From Granulibacter bethesdensis (GTDB lineage: Bacteria > Pseudomonadota > Alphaproteobacteria > Acetobacterales > Acetobacteraceae), in assembly GCF_001889545.1 (NCBI RefSeq), contig NZ_CP018194.1:1648501-1712500 (forward strand): a stretch of 64,000 bases of DNA. The letters are read 5' to 3'. Of the stretch, positions 34,997 through 44,228 are shown in pieces (positions within the stretch are counted from its first letter, which is position 1; each line of letters begins with the position of its first letter). The translations under genes were made by a program, and so were the position numbers. The notes beneath the pieces were generated by a model. The model did not search any database and was not told where the DNA came from. It worked only from the letters and a program-made list of their open reading frames with translations.

Positions 34997-35818
34997 TTAA
35001 GCCGATAAAAACGCCAAAAGATCACTGTTCAGTCGGTCTCGGGCAGTGAAATACAGGCCATGTGGCTCTCCCTCATATTCCTTCAGCATGGCATTCGGAA
35101 TTATGCTCGCGGCGGAATGGGCTGTGATATCAGGCGGAACCGTTGCATCGGCGTCGCCATGTACAATGAGAGTGGGCATAGTAAAATGGTGCATATCTGC
35201 CCGGAAATCGGTTGCACTGAAGGCTCGTACACAGTCCAGTGTTGCTTTGGGAGAAGCCTGCATGGCCAAACCCCAACTCCATTGCAGAACATCTGAAGTC
35301 ACCTGGAAGTTTAAAAGACCAGCACCAAAGAAGATACGCCCGAAACCAGCCATGAAACTGGCGCGGTCAGAGCGAATTGAATTGATCATTTGATCAAAAG
35401 CAGCCCCATCAATACCTTCCGGATGATCATCTGTCCGCAACAGGAACGGTGTCACGGCTGCAATCAGCGCAGCCTTGCTGATGCGAGCGGAACCATGGCG
35501 TGACAGATAACGCGCCACTTCGCCGCCCCCCATTGAAAATCCAACCAGAGTCGCATTGTGCAGATCCAGCGCATTGATCAAGTCCGCAAGATCATCGGCA
35601 AACGTATCATAATCATAGCCAGTCCAGGGCTTATCCGAACGCCCAAAGCCACGCCTGTCATAAGCAATGGTCCGGAACCCCTGCTCAGCGAGAAAGACCT
35701 GCTGATATTCCCACATATCGGCATTTAGGGGCCAACCATGGATCAGGATAACCGGGTGCCCCTGCCCCCAGTCATGATAAAAAAGCCGTGTTCCATCGCG
35801 TGTTTCGACATAAGCCAT
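34997..35818 (-). CDS. Alpha/beta hydrolase (cofactor-free haloperoxidase/perhydrolase-like esterase)
   Basis: The 273-residue protein has the full fold of the family: an oxyanion loop 'VILIHGWPLNADMWEYQ', 'TIAYDRRGFGRSDKPW', and nucleophile elbow GFSMGG with Ser95. The acid lies in 'LIVHGDADATVP' (Asp222 or Asp224) and the catalytic His in 'EGEPHGLY' (His253). These exact motifs mark the non-heme chloroperoxidase/arylesterase group, which hydrolyse esters and can make peracids. No signal peptide is present, so it is cytoplasmic. GGAGGGAG precedes the ATG well. It stands alone between the AT-rich flank of the giant gene and a divergent small secreted-protein gene. The natural substrate is unknown. 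Confidence 0.9.
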   Translation of the reverse strand: MAYVETRDGTRLFYHDWGQGHPVILIHGWPLNADMWEYQQVFLAEQGFRTIAYDRRGFGRSDKPWTGYDYDTFADDLADLINALDLHNATLVGFSMGGGEVARYLSRHGSARISKAALIAAVTPFLLRTDDHPEGIDGAAFDQMINSIRSDRASFMAGFGRIFFGAGLLNFQVTSDVLQWSWGLAMQASPKATLDCVRAFSATDFRADMHHFTMPTLIVHGDADATVPPDITAHSAASIIPNAMLKEYEGEPHGLYFTARDRLNSDLLAFLSA

Positions 35819-36031
35819 GCTACATCTCCCTCCATTGCTGCCCTGAACATAAGGGCGGCATTCTCCTCACCAGAAATACCAACGCAACGCGGTAAAAAAA
35901 GTGAGATACCCTTCCACTCCCTGAAAACGCCATGGAAACCCACGCCGGTTGGTGCGTTCACATTCCATGCCGATCATCCTGACGTGCTGACAGGTGATCG
36001 AATGATAATGCGCCACGAAGGAGGCCCATTT

Positions 36032-36415
36032 ATGAAAACTGTTCATTCCCTTCGCAGCCTGTTTGGTGCTGCGGCTCTTGCTGGAATGCTGTTCGGTGGC
36101 ATAGGTCATGCAAACGCGGCCAATGCCCGCCATCCCCACCATAATATCGATCGTCATGTCGATCAGGGTAATGACACGGGCGATGAAGCAATCGAAGCGT
36201 TGAATGCGCAGCAATTGCAGAGCATTCGCGCGACCAATGGCCCGGCGCTCGGTACTGCCCCCGTGGGTAGCCCGTCAATTCCCTCTGCCACAGGCGCGTA
36301 TCCTCCTGCCGCAACCGGCACTTACGCGCCGCCGGGCACGCCCAACTACGCACCACCAGTCACTCCCTATGTGCCGCCGCCGCCGGGCTATTACCCTGCT
36401 ACACCAGCCCATTGA
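36032..36415 (+). CDS. Small secreted Pro/Ala/His-rich protein of unknown function
   Basis: From the ATG at 36032 (behind GAAGGAGG) the protein has 127 residues. It has a Sec signal peptide (about residues 1-29, 'LFGAAALAGMLFGGIGHANA'), a short His-rich patch ('ARHPHHNIDRHVDQ'), a helical stretch with 'DEAIEALNAQQLQSI', and a Pro-rich tail with repeated 'YxPP' steps ending 'PPPPGYYPATPAH'. The open frame extends upstream to 35738, but that part lies in the hydrolase promoter and is not protein-like. Such tails suggest a cell-envelope location. No family was recognised. It ends at a strong bidirectional terminator before ilvC. Confidence 0.75.
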   Translation: MKTVHSLRSLFGAAALAGMLFGGIGHANAANARHPHHNIDRHVDQGNDTGDEAIEALNAQQLQSIRATNGPALGTAPVGSPSIPSATGAYPPAATGTYAPPGTPNYAPPVTPYVPPPPGYYPATPAH

Positions 36416-36500
36416 GCCTGGTATGCTTATAGAAAGCATTTGATACTGCCCTGTTCCGTTTCTCCTCGTTCCGGAGCAGTTCAGGCAGTCAAATAAAAAA

Positions 36501-36524
36501 CACCCCCGTCACAGGACGGGGGTG
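36501..36524. terminator. Bidirectional terminator between the small secreted-protein gene and ilvC
   Basis: CACCCCCGTC and GACGGGGGTG form a 10-bp GC-rich stem with a four-base loop (ACAG). T follows on the plus strand (TTTT) and six T on the minus strand, so it ends both convergent genes. Confidence 0.9.
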
Positions 36525-36553
36525 TTTTCGTTCAGTCCGATAAAAAGAAAAGA

Positions 36554-37606
<1,053 letters not shown>

Positions 37607-37709
37607 TCAGAAAGGCCACTTGTTGCGGGCGGGCCAGACTTTCCCCCGGAAAGCCAGCCAGCAATTCACTTGGGCCGCTCCCGACCGGCGGGATGCGGCG
37701 GGTGGTTCT

Positions 37710-38309
37710 TTAGATCGTTCCCGCGCCGCGGAGAATAGCCGCAACGCCGGTGCGGGATACTTCCGCGAGACCAAGCGGACGCATCAGCTCCAGGAACGCA
37801 TCCAGCTTATCCGGATCACCGGTCATCTCGAACACAAAGCTTTCCAGCGTGGCGTCGATAACCTTGGCACGGAAGGCATCGGCCAGACGGAGCGCCTCCA
37901 CCCTGTTTTCCCCGTGCGCCACGACCTTGATCAGGGCCAGTTCGCGGGCCAGATACGGCCCCTGCATGGTCAGATCCATCACGCGATGGACCGGAACCAG
38001 ACGGTCGAGCTGCGCCTTGATCTGCTCGATCACCATTTCGGTGCCGGAGGTCAGGATATTGATACGGCTGCGACCTGCATAAACACCGTCATCACTTTCG
38101 ACGGAGGCCACAGTCAGGCTGTCAATGTTATAGCCACGGCCGGAGAACAGGCCGATCACCCGTGCCAGCACGCCACTTTCATTGTCGACGAGCACGGAGA
38201 TCAGCGCGGTGCGATAGGCACCGGCATCGTGCTGCTTCTGTGCTGCGCTACCTTCCTGAGACTGGTTGCGCAGCTGATCCTTCATAAGGAGGGGCATGTT
38301 CCTGGACAT
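37710..38309 (-). CDS. ilvN: Acetolactate synthase regulatory (small) subunit
   Basis: The 199-residue protein has an N-terminal ACT domain (about residues 33-105, 'ALISVLVDNESGVLARVIGL', 'FSGRGYNIDSLTVASVE') that binds valine for feedback. A second ACT-like C-terminal domain follows (about 110-190, 'REGNRVEALRLADAFRAKV'-like, here 'HGENRVEALRLADAFRAKVI'). It has about 30 more N-terminal residues than the usual short IlvN. The start could be the ATG at 38297 or 38285 instead. It lies five bases after ilvB, consistent with co-translation of the two subunits. Confidence 0.95.
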   Translation of the reverse strand: MSRNMPLLMKDQLRNQSQEGSAAQKQHDAGAYRTALISVLVDNESGVLARVIGLFSGRGYNIDSLTVASVESDDGVYAGRSRINILTSGTEMVIEQIKAQLDRLVPVHRVMDLTMQGPYLARELALIKVVAHGENRVEALRLADAFRAKVIDATLESFVFEMTGDPDKLDAFLELMRPLGLAEVSRTGVAAILRGAGTI

Positions 38310-38314
38310 TTCGA

Positions 38315-40147
38315 TCAGACCAACATCATGCCTTCATCGGTGATCCCGCCGCTCTGCTCATTACGGGCACGGTCGTTATGCTCAGGGCCCAGCAGCATTT
38401 CGTTATGGGCTGCGCCGGAGGGGATCATGGGGAACACGTTTTCTTTCTGATCGACGAGAATATCGGCAATCACCGGCCTGTCCGTGGCGAGCATTTCGTG
38501 AATGACACGGTCGAGGTCGTCAATAGTCTTGGCACGCAGGCCGACAGCATGGAAGCTTTCCGCCAGCTTCACGAAGTCCGGCAGGGCAGCGCTGTAGCTT
38601 TCGGAATAGCGCCCGCCATGTAACAGATCCTGCCACTGGCGCACCATCCCCATATATTCGTTATTGAGGATGAAAATCTTCACCGGCAGGCGATATTGCG
38701 CCAGCGTGCCCATTTCCTGGATATTCATCAGGATGCTGGCCTCACCGGCCACATCGATCACCAGCGCGTCGGGATTGCCGATCTGTGCGCCCATCGCGGC
38801 AGGCAGTCCATATCCCATGGTCCCGAGACCGCCTGAGGTCAGCCAGCGATTCGGCGCATCGAAGCGGAAATGCTGGGCCGCCCACATCTGATGCTGGCCG
38901 ACTTCGGTGGAGATGAACGTCTCACGCCCGGTTTCACGCGTGATCTCATACAGGCGACGGATGGCGTGCTGCGGCTTGATGATCGCGCCACGGGTGCCGG
39001 ACTGAGTGTATTTCAGGCTATCCACCGCCCGCCATTCGTCGATCTGCCGCCACCACTGCGCCAGACCTTCCTTTTCAGGCTCGGTGCCGTCTTTCATCCA
39101 GCCCGCCAGCAGCGCCTCGACGATGCGGCCTGCATCACCGACGATGGGCAGATCAACCCGCACGTTCTTGTTGATGCTCGACGGATCGATATCGGCGTGA
39201 ATCTTGCGGGCAAAGGGGCTGAACGCATCCAGACGCCCGGTCACACGGTCATCGAAACGCGCACCGATATTGATCAGCAGATCACAGCCATGCACCGCCA
39301 TATTGGCTTCGTACACGCCATGCATGCCCAGCATACCGATCGAGAGCGGATCATTGGCCGGAAAAGCCCCCAGCCCCATCAGTGTGGTGGTGCAGGGGAA
39401 GCCGGTGCGGCGCACCAGATCACCCAATGTCTTCGACGCCTGCGGACCGGCATTGATCACGCCGCCGCCGACATAGAACACAGGGCGTTTGGCGCGCTTC
39501 ATCATGGCCACGGCCTCGGCGATGCGGGCCGGATCAGGCTCCGTCACCGGACGGTAGGAACGGTGCGGTTCCTCGGATTTCTCGGTGTAGGTTGCCTTGC
39601 CGATCACGATATCCTTCGGCAGGTCGATCACCACCGGGCCCGGACGGCCGGAGCGGGCAACATAGAAGGCTTCATGCACGATGCGCGGCAGATCGGCGGA
39701 GGAGCGCACCAGATAATTATGCTTCGTCGCGGGGCGCGTGATACCGGTGGTATCGGCTTCCTGGAACGCATCATTGCCGATCAGATGGGTCGGCACCTGA
39801 CCGGTCAGGCACACCAGAGGTATGCTGTCCATCAGCGCATCGACCAGCCCGGTCACCGCATTGGTGGCACCGGGACCGGAGGTGACGAGAACGACGCCCA
39901 CCTTGCCCGTGCTGCGGGCATAACCTTCCGCGGCATGCACCGCCGCCTGCTCATGCCGCACAAGGATGTGGCGGATGTCGTTCTGCTTGAACAGCGCGTC
40001 ATAAATCGGCAGGACCGCGCCGCCCGGATAGCCGAAGATAACCTCTACGCCCTGATCCTTCAGTGCACGGAGCAGAAGCTCCGCACCGGGCAGAGCCTCG
40101 GTCTGGGAAGGATCGGACGGCGTTGCCGCCGGTATGCTTTCGGACAT
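38315..40147 (-). CDS. ilvB: Acetolactate synthase catalytic (large) subunit
   Basis: The 610-residue thiamine-diphosphate enzyme condenses two pyruvates to 2-acetolactate, or pyruvate with 2-ketobutyrate. The N-terminal PYR domain has 'IFGYPGGAVLPIYDALF' and 'HEQAAVHAAEGYARSTGKVG' with the catalytic Glu. The FAD-binding middle domain has 'IGARFDDRVTGRLDAF'. In the PP domain the metal motif reads 'DVAGEASILMNIQE', where the classical GDG is GEA, as I recall for other alphaproteobacterial proteins. A Pro/Ser-rich N-terminal tail of about 18 residues precedes the domain. It starts an ilvB-ilvN-ilvC run on the minus strand, with miaA 87 bases upstream. Confidence 0.98.
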   Translation of the reverse strand: MSESIPAATPSDPSQTEALPGAELLLRALKDQGVEVIFGYPGGAVLPIYDALFKQNDIRHILVRHEQAAVHAAEGYARSTGKVGVVLVTSGPGATNAVTGLVDALMDSIPLVCLTGQVPTHLIGNDAFQEADTTGITRPATKHNYLVRSSADLPRIVHEAFYVARSGRPGPVVIDLPKDIVIGKATYTEKSEEPHRSYRPVTEPDPARIAEAVAMMKRAKRPVFYVGGGVINAGPQASKTLGDLVRRTGFPCTTTLMGLGAFPANDPLSIGMLGMHGVYEANMAVHGCDLLINIGARFDDRVTGRLDAFSPFARKIHADIDPSSINKNVRVDLPIVGDAGRIVEALLAGWMKDGTEPEKEGLAQWWRQIDEWRAVDSLKYTQSGTRGAIIKPQHAIRRLYEITRETGRETFISTEVGQHQMWAAQHFRFDAPNRWLTSGGLGTMGYGLPAAMGAQIGNPDALVIDVAGEASILMNIQEMGTLAQYRLPVKIFILNNEYMGMVRQWQDLLHGGRYSESYSAALPDFVKLAESFHAVGLRAKTIDDLDRVIHEMLATDRPVIADILVDQKENVFPMIPSGAAHNEMLLGPEHNDRARNEQSGGITDEGMMLV

Positions 40148-40234
40148 GTTCGACTAACCCCTCGGCGGACCGGCGCACAGATACCCGGTATAATCGCGCG
40201 AAGGCTGAGAGGTAGTCGTTTCAGGGTGTCCGGG

Positions 40235-41194
40235 TCAATGGATGTCGCGAATAAAATTCAGCATATCAGCCATACTTCTTTCTGAAAGTTGCTGAAATGA
40301 CGCAATTCGCGCATCAATCGTATAAAGAAAGGGGGGTTTCACGAACGGACGATTGCGGAACCATGTCGCCTGCCGCTTCGTATAGCGGATCGTCGCCTGA
40401 GCCGCCCGCAACATGGCCTCCGGCAGGGAGATATCTCCGCGCAGGAAAGCCAGAAATTCAGGCACCCCATGCGCCCGCATCGCTGGCAAGGAAGGATCCA
40501 GTTCCTGAGCGCGGAGGGCCTCTACCTCGGCCAGCGCACCGCTGTCCAGCATCACGTGCAACCGCTCGGTGATAGCCTGCCGCAATTCCTCCCTTGGCGG
40601 GTCGATCCGAATGGCGGAGAATTGCCAGCCTGGTAAAGGTTGAGGGGGCTGATTCTGCCATGCCGACAAAGCTAGCCCCGTGCCGCGCCAGACCTCCCAT
40701 GCCCTGGCGATACGCTGGCTGTCCTGCGGTTTCAGCCGTACGGCCGTGGCTGGATCAACCCCGTGCAGACGCGCATGCAGTGACTCCGGCCCAAGCTCTG
40801 CCAGCAGGCTGCGTGCCTCCTTCCTTGCCTCCTCTCCCGGATCGGGGATGTCTGCGAAACCATACATCAGAGCATGGAAATACAACCCCGTCCCGCCGCA
40901 CAGAATCGGCAGACGGCCCTGCTGCCAGCTTTCCTCCATCTCAGCCGCGGCCTGATCCCGCCACCATGCCGCACTGCCAGACTGCGACGCGGGGAGCACA
41001 CCATACAGACGATGTGGCACCCTCGCCTCTTCTTCTCTGCCCGGACGAGCAGTCAGAATCCGCAATTCACGGTAGATTTGCATGGAATCGGCATTGATGA
41101 CCGTGCCGCCAAGCCTCTCCGCCACTGCCAGAGCAAGGGCGGATTTGCCGCTGCAGGTCGGACCAGCCACAAACAGAGCGCGTTTTTCCTTCAT
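40235..41194 (-). CDS. miaA: tRNA dimethylallyltransferase
   Basis: The 319-residue enzyme adds a dimethylallyl group to A37 of tRNAs reading UNN codons. From the ATG at 41194 it begins with the P-loop 'FVAGPTCSGKSALALAVAER', then 'INADSMQIYRELRILTARP'. It contains 'GGTGLYFHALMYG' and the C-terminal 'YTKRQATWFRN', all MiaA motifs. The frame is open 69 codons further upstream, but that extension overlaps the serB start and is not MiaA-like. It is divergent from serB by 29 bases and precedes ilvB on the same strand. MtaB in this window acts on the same tRNA position by different chemistry. Confidence 0.96.
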   Translation of the reverse strand: MKEKRALFVAGPTCSGKSALALAVAERLGGTVINADSMQIYRELRILTARPGREEEARVPHRLYGVLPASQSGSAAWWRDQAAAEMEESWQQGRLPILCGGTGLYFHALMYGFADIPDPGEEARKEARSLLAELGPESLHARLHGVDPATAVRLKPQDSQRIARAWEVWRGTGLALSAWQNQPPQPLPGWQFSAIRIDPPREELRQAITERLHVMLDSGALAEVEALRAQELDPSLPAMRAHGVPEFLAFLRGDISLPEAMLRAAQATIRYTKRQATWFRNRPFVKPPFLYTIDARIASFQQLSERSMADMLNFIRDIH

Positions 41195-41223
41195 ACCCGC
41201 TTTTCTGTCAGGATCGCCCGGCC

Positions 41224-42114
41224 ATGCAAGGTGAAGCTGAGACGAACTCTGGAAGCATCGTGACGCTGATTGCGGCACAACCGGGGAGCCTGCCGGATGA
41301 TCTGGTAAAATCCGCACAGCGCGCCACTGACGGAGGCGCTGTGCGTGTCCTGGCGGCCGGGGAAGCCGTCGAATGGTCCTCTCCCCTGTCACCGGAAACA
41401 CTGCGCCCGTTATTGCCGCTCCCTGCGCTGGAGGAGGCGAGGATCGATCATCTGGCGCAATCCGCCGCCCTGCCGCGCCGTAAACGCCTGCTGGCGGCCG
41501 ATATGGACAGCACGATCGTAGAGGGAGAAACGCTCGACCGGATCGCCGCCCTGCACGGCTGTGGCACCGAAGTCACCGCGCTGAGCGAGGCCAGCGTAGA
41601 GGGGCAGATTAATTTCGCATCCTCCCTCCGCCGCCGCATTCTTCTTCTGCGGGGTATGGCGGTGGATACAATCGGCGACATTCTTCGCACGATCACTCTG
41701 AATGAAGGGGCTGCGCTGTTGGTCCGCACCATGCAGGCGCATGGAGCATACACGGTTTTGATCTCCGGCGGCCTGACTCTCTGCACATCACAGGCAGCGT
41801 CAATCGCCGGGTTCGACGCACATCATGGCAATAAGGCGCTGATTGAAAATGGCTGCCTCACCGGGCTGCTGCGTGAGCCGGTGCTTGATCCCGCCAGCAA
41901 AAAACAGATCATGCTGGATCATGCCACTGCTTTGGGCCTGACCGCCGCCGATTGCCTTGCGATCGGCGATGGCGCAAACGATCTGCCCATGCTGCGGGCG
42001 GCTGGCCTTGGCATCGCCTTTCACGCCCGGCCAGCGGTAGCACAAGCCATTCCGAACCGCATCACCCATGGCAATCTGCGCGCTGCCCTGTTCGCGCAAG
42101 GTTACGCGTTGTGA
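41224..42114 (+). CDS. serB: Phosphoserine phosphatase
   Basis: The 296-residue HAD-family enzyme removes phosphate from O-phospho-L-serine, the last step of serine synthesis. The first HAD motif is 'LAADMDSTIVEGETLD', with nucleophile Asp93 and acid/base Asp95. Motif II is 'VLISGGLT', motif III the Lys in 'DPASKKQIML', and motif IV 'AIGDGANDLPMLRAAGLGI'. An N-terminal region of about 85 residues, ACT-like in related enzymes, precedes the catalytic part. It is divergent from miaA with a 29-base gap and ends one base before the convergent branched-chain transporter operon. Confidence 0.96.
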   Translation: MQGEAETNSGSIVTLIAAQPGSLPDDLVKSAQRATDGGAVRVLAAGEAVEWSSPLSPETLRPLLPLPALEEARIDHLAQSAALPRRKRLLAADMDSTIVEGETLDRIAALHGCGTEVTALSEASVEGQINFASSLRRRILLLRGMAVDTIGDILRTITLNEGAALLVRTMQAHGAYTVLISGGLTLCTSQAASIAGFDAHHGNKALIENGCLTGLLREPVLDPASKKQIMLDHATALGLTAADCLAIGDGANDLPMLRAAGLGIAFHARPAVAQAIPNRITHGNLRAALFAQGYAL

Positions 42115-42115
42115 C

Positions 42116-42874
42116 TTATGCCGCCCGTTCCAGTTCCTCCCCCAGATAGAGCGCTGCAAGCGCACCGCTGCGGCGGACATCCTCCGGCGGGGCATGCAGC
42201 GCCACGAGGCCGTGTTCCAGCACGTAGACATCATGGGCGATCTCCAGCGCCGCCTCCGCCCCCTGTTCAGCGAGCAGGATGGTGACCCCTTCCCGGTTCA
42301 GCTCCTGCAAACGGCTGAACACCTCATCGCTGACCGAGGGAGCAAGCCCCATCGACGGCTCGTCCAGCAGCAGCAGGCGCGGCGAGGCCATCAGGGCCCG
42401 GCCGATTGCGGTCATCTGCTGCTCCCCGCCGGATGTCAGTCCGGCAGCAACCTGCCGCTTGTCCCGCAGGCGGGGAAAGATCGTGTAGACCAGTTCCAGT
42501 CTGCGTTTCCGTTCTCTCCACCCCGTTCCTGCCGCATAAGCGCCGGTGCGCAGATTTTCCTCGACCGTCAGGGAAGGGAAACAATGCCGCCCCTCCAGCA
42601 CCTGGGCCAGGCCGGAGCGCACCAGTTGAAACGGCGTACGCCCGGCTATGTCCTGAGCGTCCAGCAGGATGCGACCCCGTTCGAGCTTGCCACGCTCGGC
42701 GGTAAGCAGGCCGCCCACCGCCTTCAACGCCGTGCTTTTGCCCGCACCATTGGCACCCAGCAGCAGCACGACATGCCCCGCCTCGACGCTGAAGGAAACA
42801 TCCTTCAGCGCGAGGATCGCATCGTTATAGACGACACGCAGATGCTCTGCCTGTAACAACTGTGTCCGGCTCAT
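42116..42874 (-). CDS. Branched-chain amino acid-type ABC transporter ATP-binding protein (LivF-like)
   Basis: The 252-residue ATPase has Walker A 'LLGANGAGKSTALKAVGG', the ABC signature 'TSGGEQQMTAIGRAL' and Walker B 'RLLLLDEPSMGLAPSVSDEV', the LivF-specific form. The ATG at 42874 follows a strong ribosome site (AAGGAGG); an upstream extension to 42943 overlaps the binding-protein gene and is unlikely. It is the last gene of a six-gene operon (porin, LivG-, LivH-, LivM-like, binding protein, LivF-like), so it probably powers the same importer with the LivG-like ATPase. The substrate class is amino acids or related amides by family. It is convergent with serB. Confidence 0.92.
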   Translation of the reverse strand: MSRTQLLQAEHLRVVYNDAILALKDVSFSVEAGHVVLLLGANGAGKSTALKAVGGLLTAERGKLERGRILLDAQDIAGRTPFQLVRSGLAQVLEGRHCFPSLTVEENLRTGAYAAGTGWRERKRRLELVYTIFPRLRDKRQVAAGLTSGGEQQMTAIGRALMASPRLLLLDEPSMGLAPSVSDEVFSRLQELNREGVTILLAEQGAEAALEIAHDVYVLEHGLVALHAPPEDVRRSGALAALYLGEELERAA

Positions 42875-42890
42875 GATCCCGGTTCCTCCT

Positions 42891-44228
42891 TCAGGAAGGC
42901 TGATCCAGCGCCTTGCAGTCACGCGGTGTAATGTTATGGGCACGGGCGTAACGATTGGCTGATTTCTCGATCAGAGGCCGCAGCAGGGCGCGATCCGCAT
43001 GAATCCAGTCCGTAATCGGCGTCCATTTCGTGCCGTCCCATTGCTGGAAGCGCACGGCGCCACCCCCTTCATGATCAGCGCAGGACAGGGTAATCGGCTG
43101 GATCAGCCCTGTTGCACCCAGTTGCGCAATGCGGGCATCGTCAAGCTTGAGATGCTCCAGCGCCCACTGCATTTCCTCACCTGTCAGGCTGCGGTGGCCA
43201 AATTTGGCCTGGCCCGTACGAATGGCTTCAACCGTCAGAATGCCATTGATGATGCCAAGATTGTGATACACGCTGCCGATACGGGATTGATCCTGGAGAT
43301 TGCCCTTTCCGTTCTTGTAAACAATGTCCCTGATTTCTTTCAGAACAGGGAACTGGTCCCCTGCCGGATGTGTCGTCACCGCGATATAGCCTTTTGCGGC
43401 ATCGCCTGCCGGGCGGACATCTTCCTCGGAATTGCTCCATACATTGCCGATGACGTGATCAACAGGGTATCCGGTCTGCACCGCGGTGCGCAGGGCCACC
43501 GGATTCATCACACCCCAACCGCGAAGCACCACGAAATCGGGCTTCAGCCGCTGAATCTGCAACCACTGGGATTGCTGCTCGCTGCCCGGATCAGGAACCT
43601 CGATCTCTGTCACGCTGAATCCGAATTTCTTGGCCAGCAGAGCAAAAATCGGGATTGTCTCCTTGCCGTAGGGTGAACCGTGATACAGCACCGCAATCTT
43701 CGCGCCCTTCAATTTGTCAGCACCGCCCAGACGCTGGCCAATATAGTTGATGATCGCGGAAGTCTCGCTCCACGGATTGAGCTGCAACGGAAATACATAA
43801 GGAAACACCGCGCCATCAGTCGTGTCGGTACGACCATGATTGATGGTCAGCATCGGCACCTTGTCCTTCGCCACCCGCTCCAGCATCGCATAGGCGATAC
43901 CAACACTCATCGGATTCCAGGCCGTCGGCGGGGGCTGATGATTTTTCAGGCGTTCGTAGCACTCAATGCCTTTTTCCACGATGTATCCGGTTTCGCATTC
44001 GCTCCAGGTCAGTTTGACACCGTTCACACCACCGTCGCGCTCATTGATCAGCGTCAGATAATCAATGTAACCACCAGCCCCGCCAGTGCCACCCGCGGCA
44101 TAAGGCCCGACGCGATAGGTTTGCAGCGGGAAATACTGCTCGTCCGCCCATGCGGGAAAGGATGAAGCCAAACCAGTCCCCAGCGCCAGTATGGCAACAG
44201 CAGAGCGCACAAAAGAACTTTTCTTCAT
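42891..44228 (-). CDS. ABC transporter substrate-binding protein (Leu/Ile/Val-type, periplasmic)
   Basis: The 445-residue protein has a Sec signal peptide (about residues 1-28, 'AILALGTGLASSFPAWA') and a type I periplasmic-binding fold of the LivJ/LivK/UrtA group ('YIDYLTLINERDGGVNGVKL', 'AKIAVLYHGSPYGKETIPIF'). Mature length is larger than LivK (about 345), and the family members with an ending such as 'VRFQQWDGTKWTPITDW' are often linked to uptake of aromatic or amide compounds. It starts in a TAATG overlap with the LivM-like gene and precedes the LivF-like gene by 16 bases. The ligand cannot be told from the sequence. Confidence 0.9.
   Translation of the reverse strand: MKKSSFVRSAVAILALGTGLASSFPAWADEQYFPLQTYRVGPYAAGGTGGAGGYIDYLTLINERDGGVNGVKLTWSECETGYIVEKGIECYERLKNHQPPPTAWNPMSVGIAYAMLERVAKDKVPMLTINHGRTDTTDGAVFPYVFPLQLNPWSETSAIINYIGQRLGGADKLKGAKIAVLYHGSPYGKETIPIFALLAKKFGFSVTEIEVPDPGSEQQSQWLQIQRLKPDFVVLRGWGVMNPVALRTAVQTGYPVDHVIGNVWSNSEEDVRPAGDAAKGYIAVTTHPAGDQFPVLKEIRDIVYKNGKGNLQDQSRIGSVYHNLGIINGILTVEAIRTGQAKFGHRSLTGEEMQWALEHLKLDDARIAQLGATGLIQPITLSCADHEGGGAVRFQQWDGTKWTPITDWIHADRALLRPLIEKSANRYARAHNITPRDCKALDQPS

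Noticed and set aside
38315-40147. GEA instead of GDG in the thiamine-diphosphate motif of acetolactate synthase, considered as a loss-of-function sign
   Set aside because: I recall the same AGEAS form in other alphaproteobacterial enzymes, and all other motifs are intact.
38870-40285. Plus-strand open frame of 471 codons opposite ilvB
   Set aside because: Antisense to a complete acetolactate synthase gene with all motifs; His/Arg/Gly-rich shadow composition and no domain.
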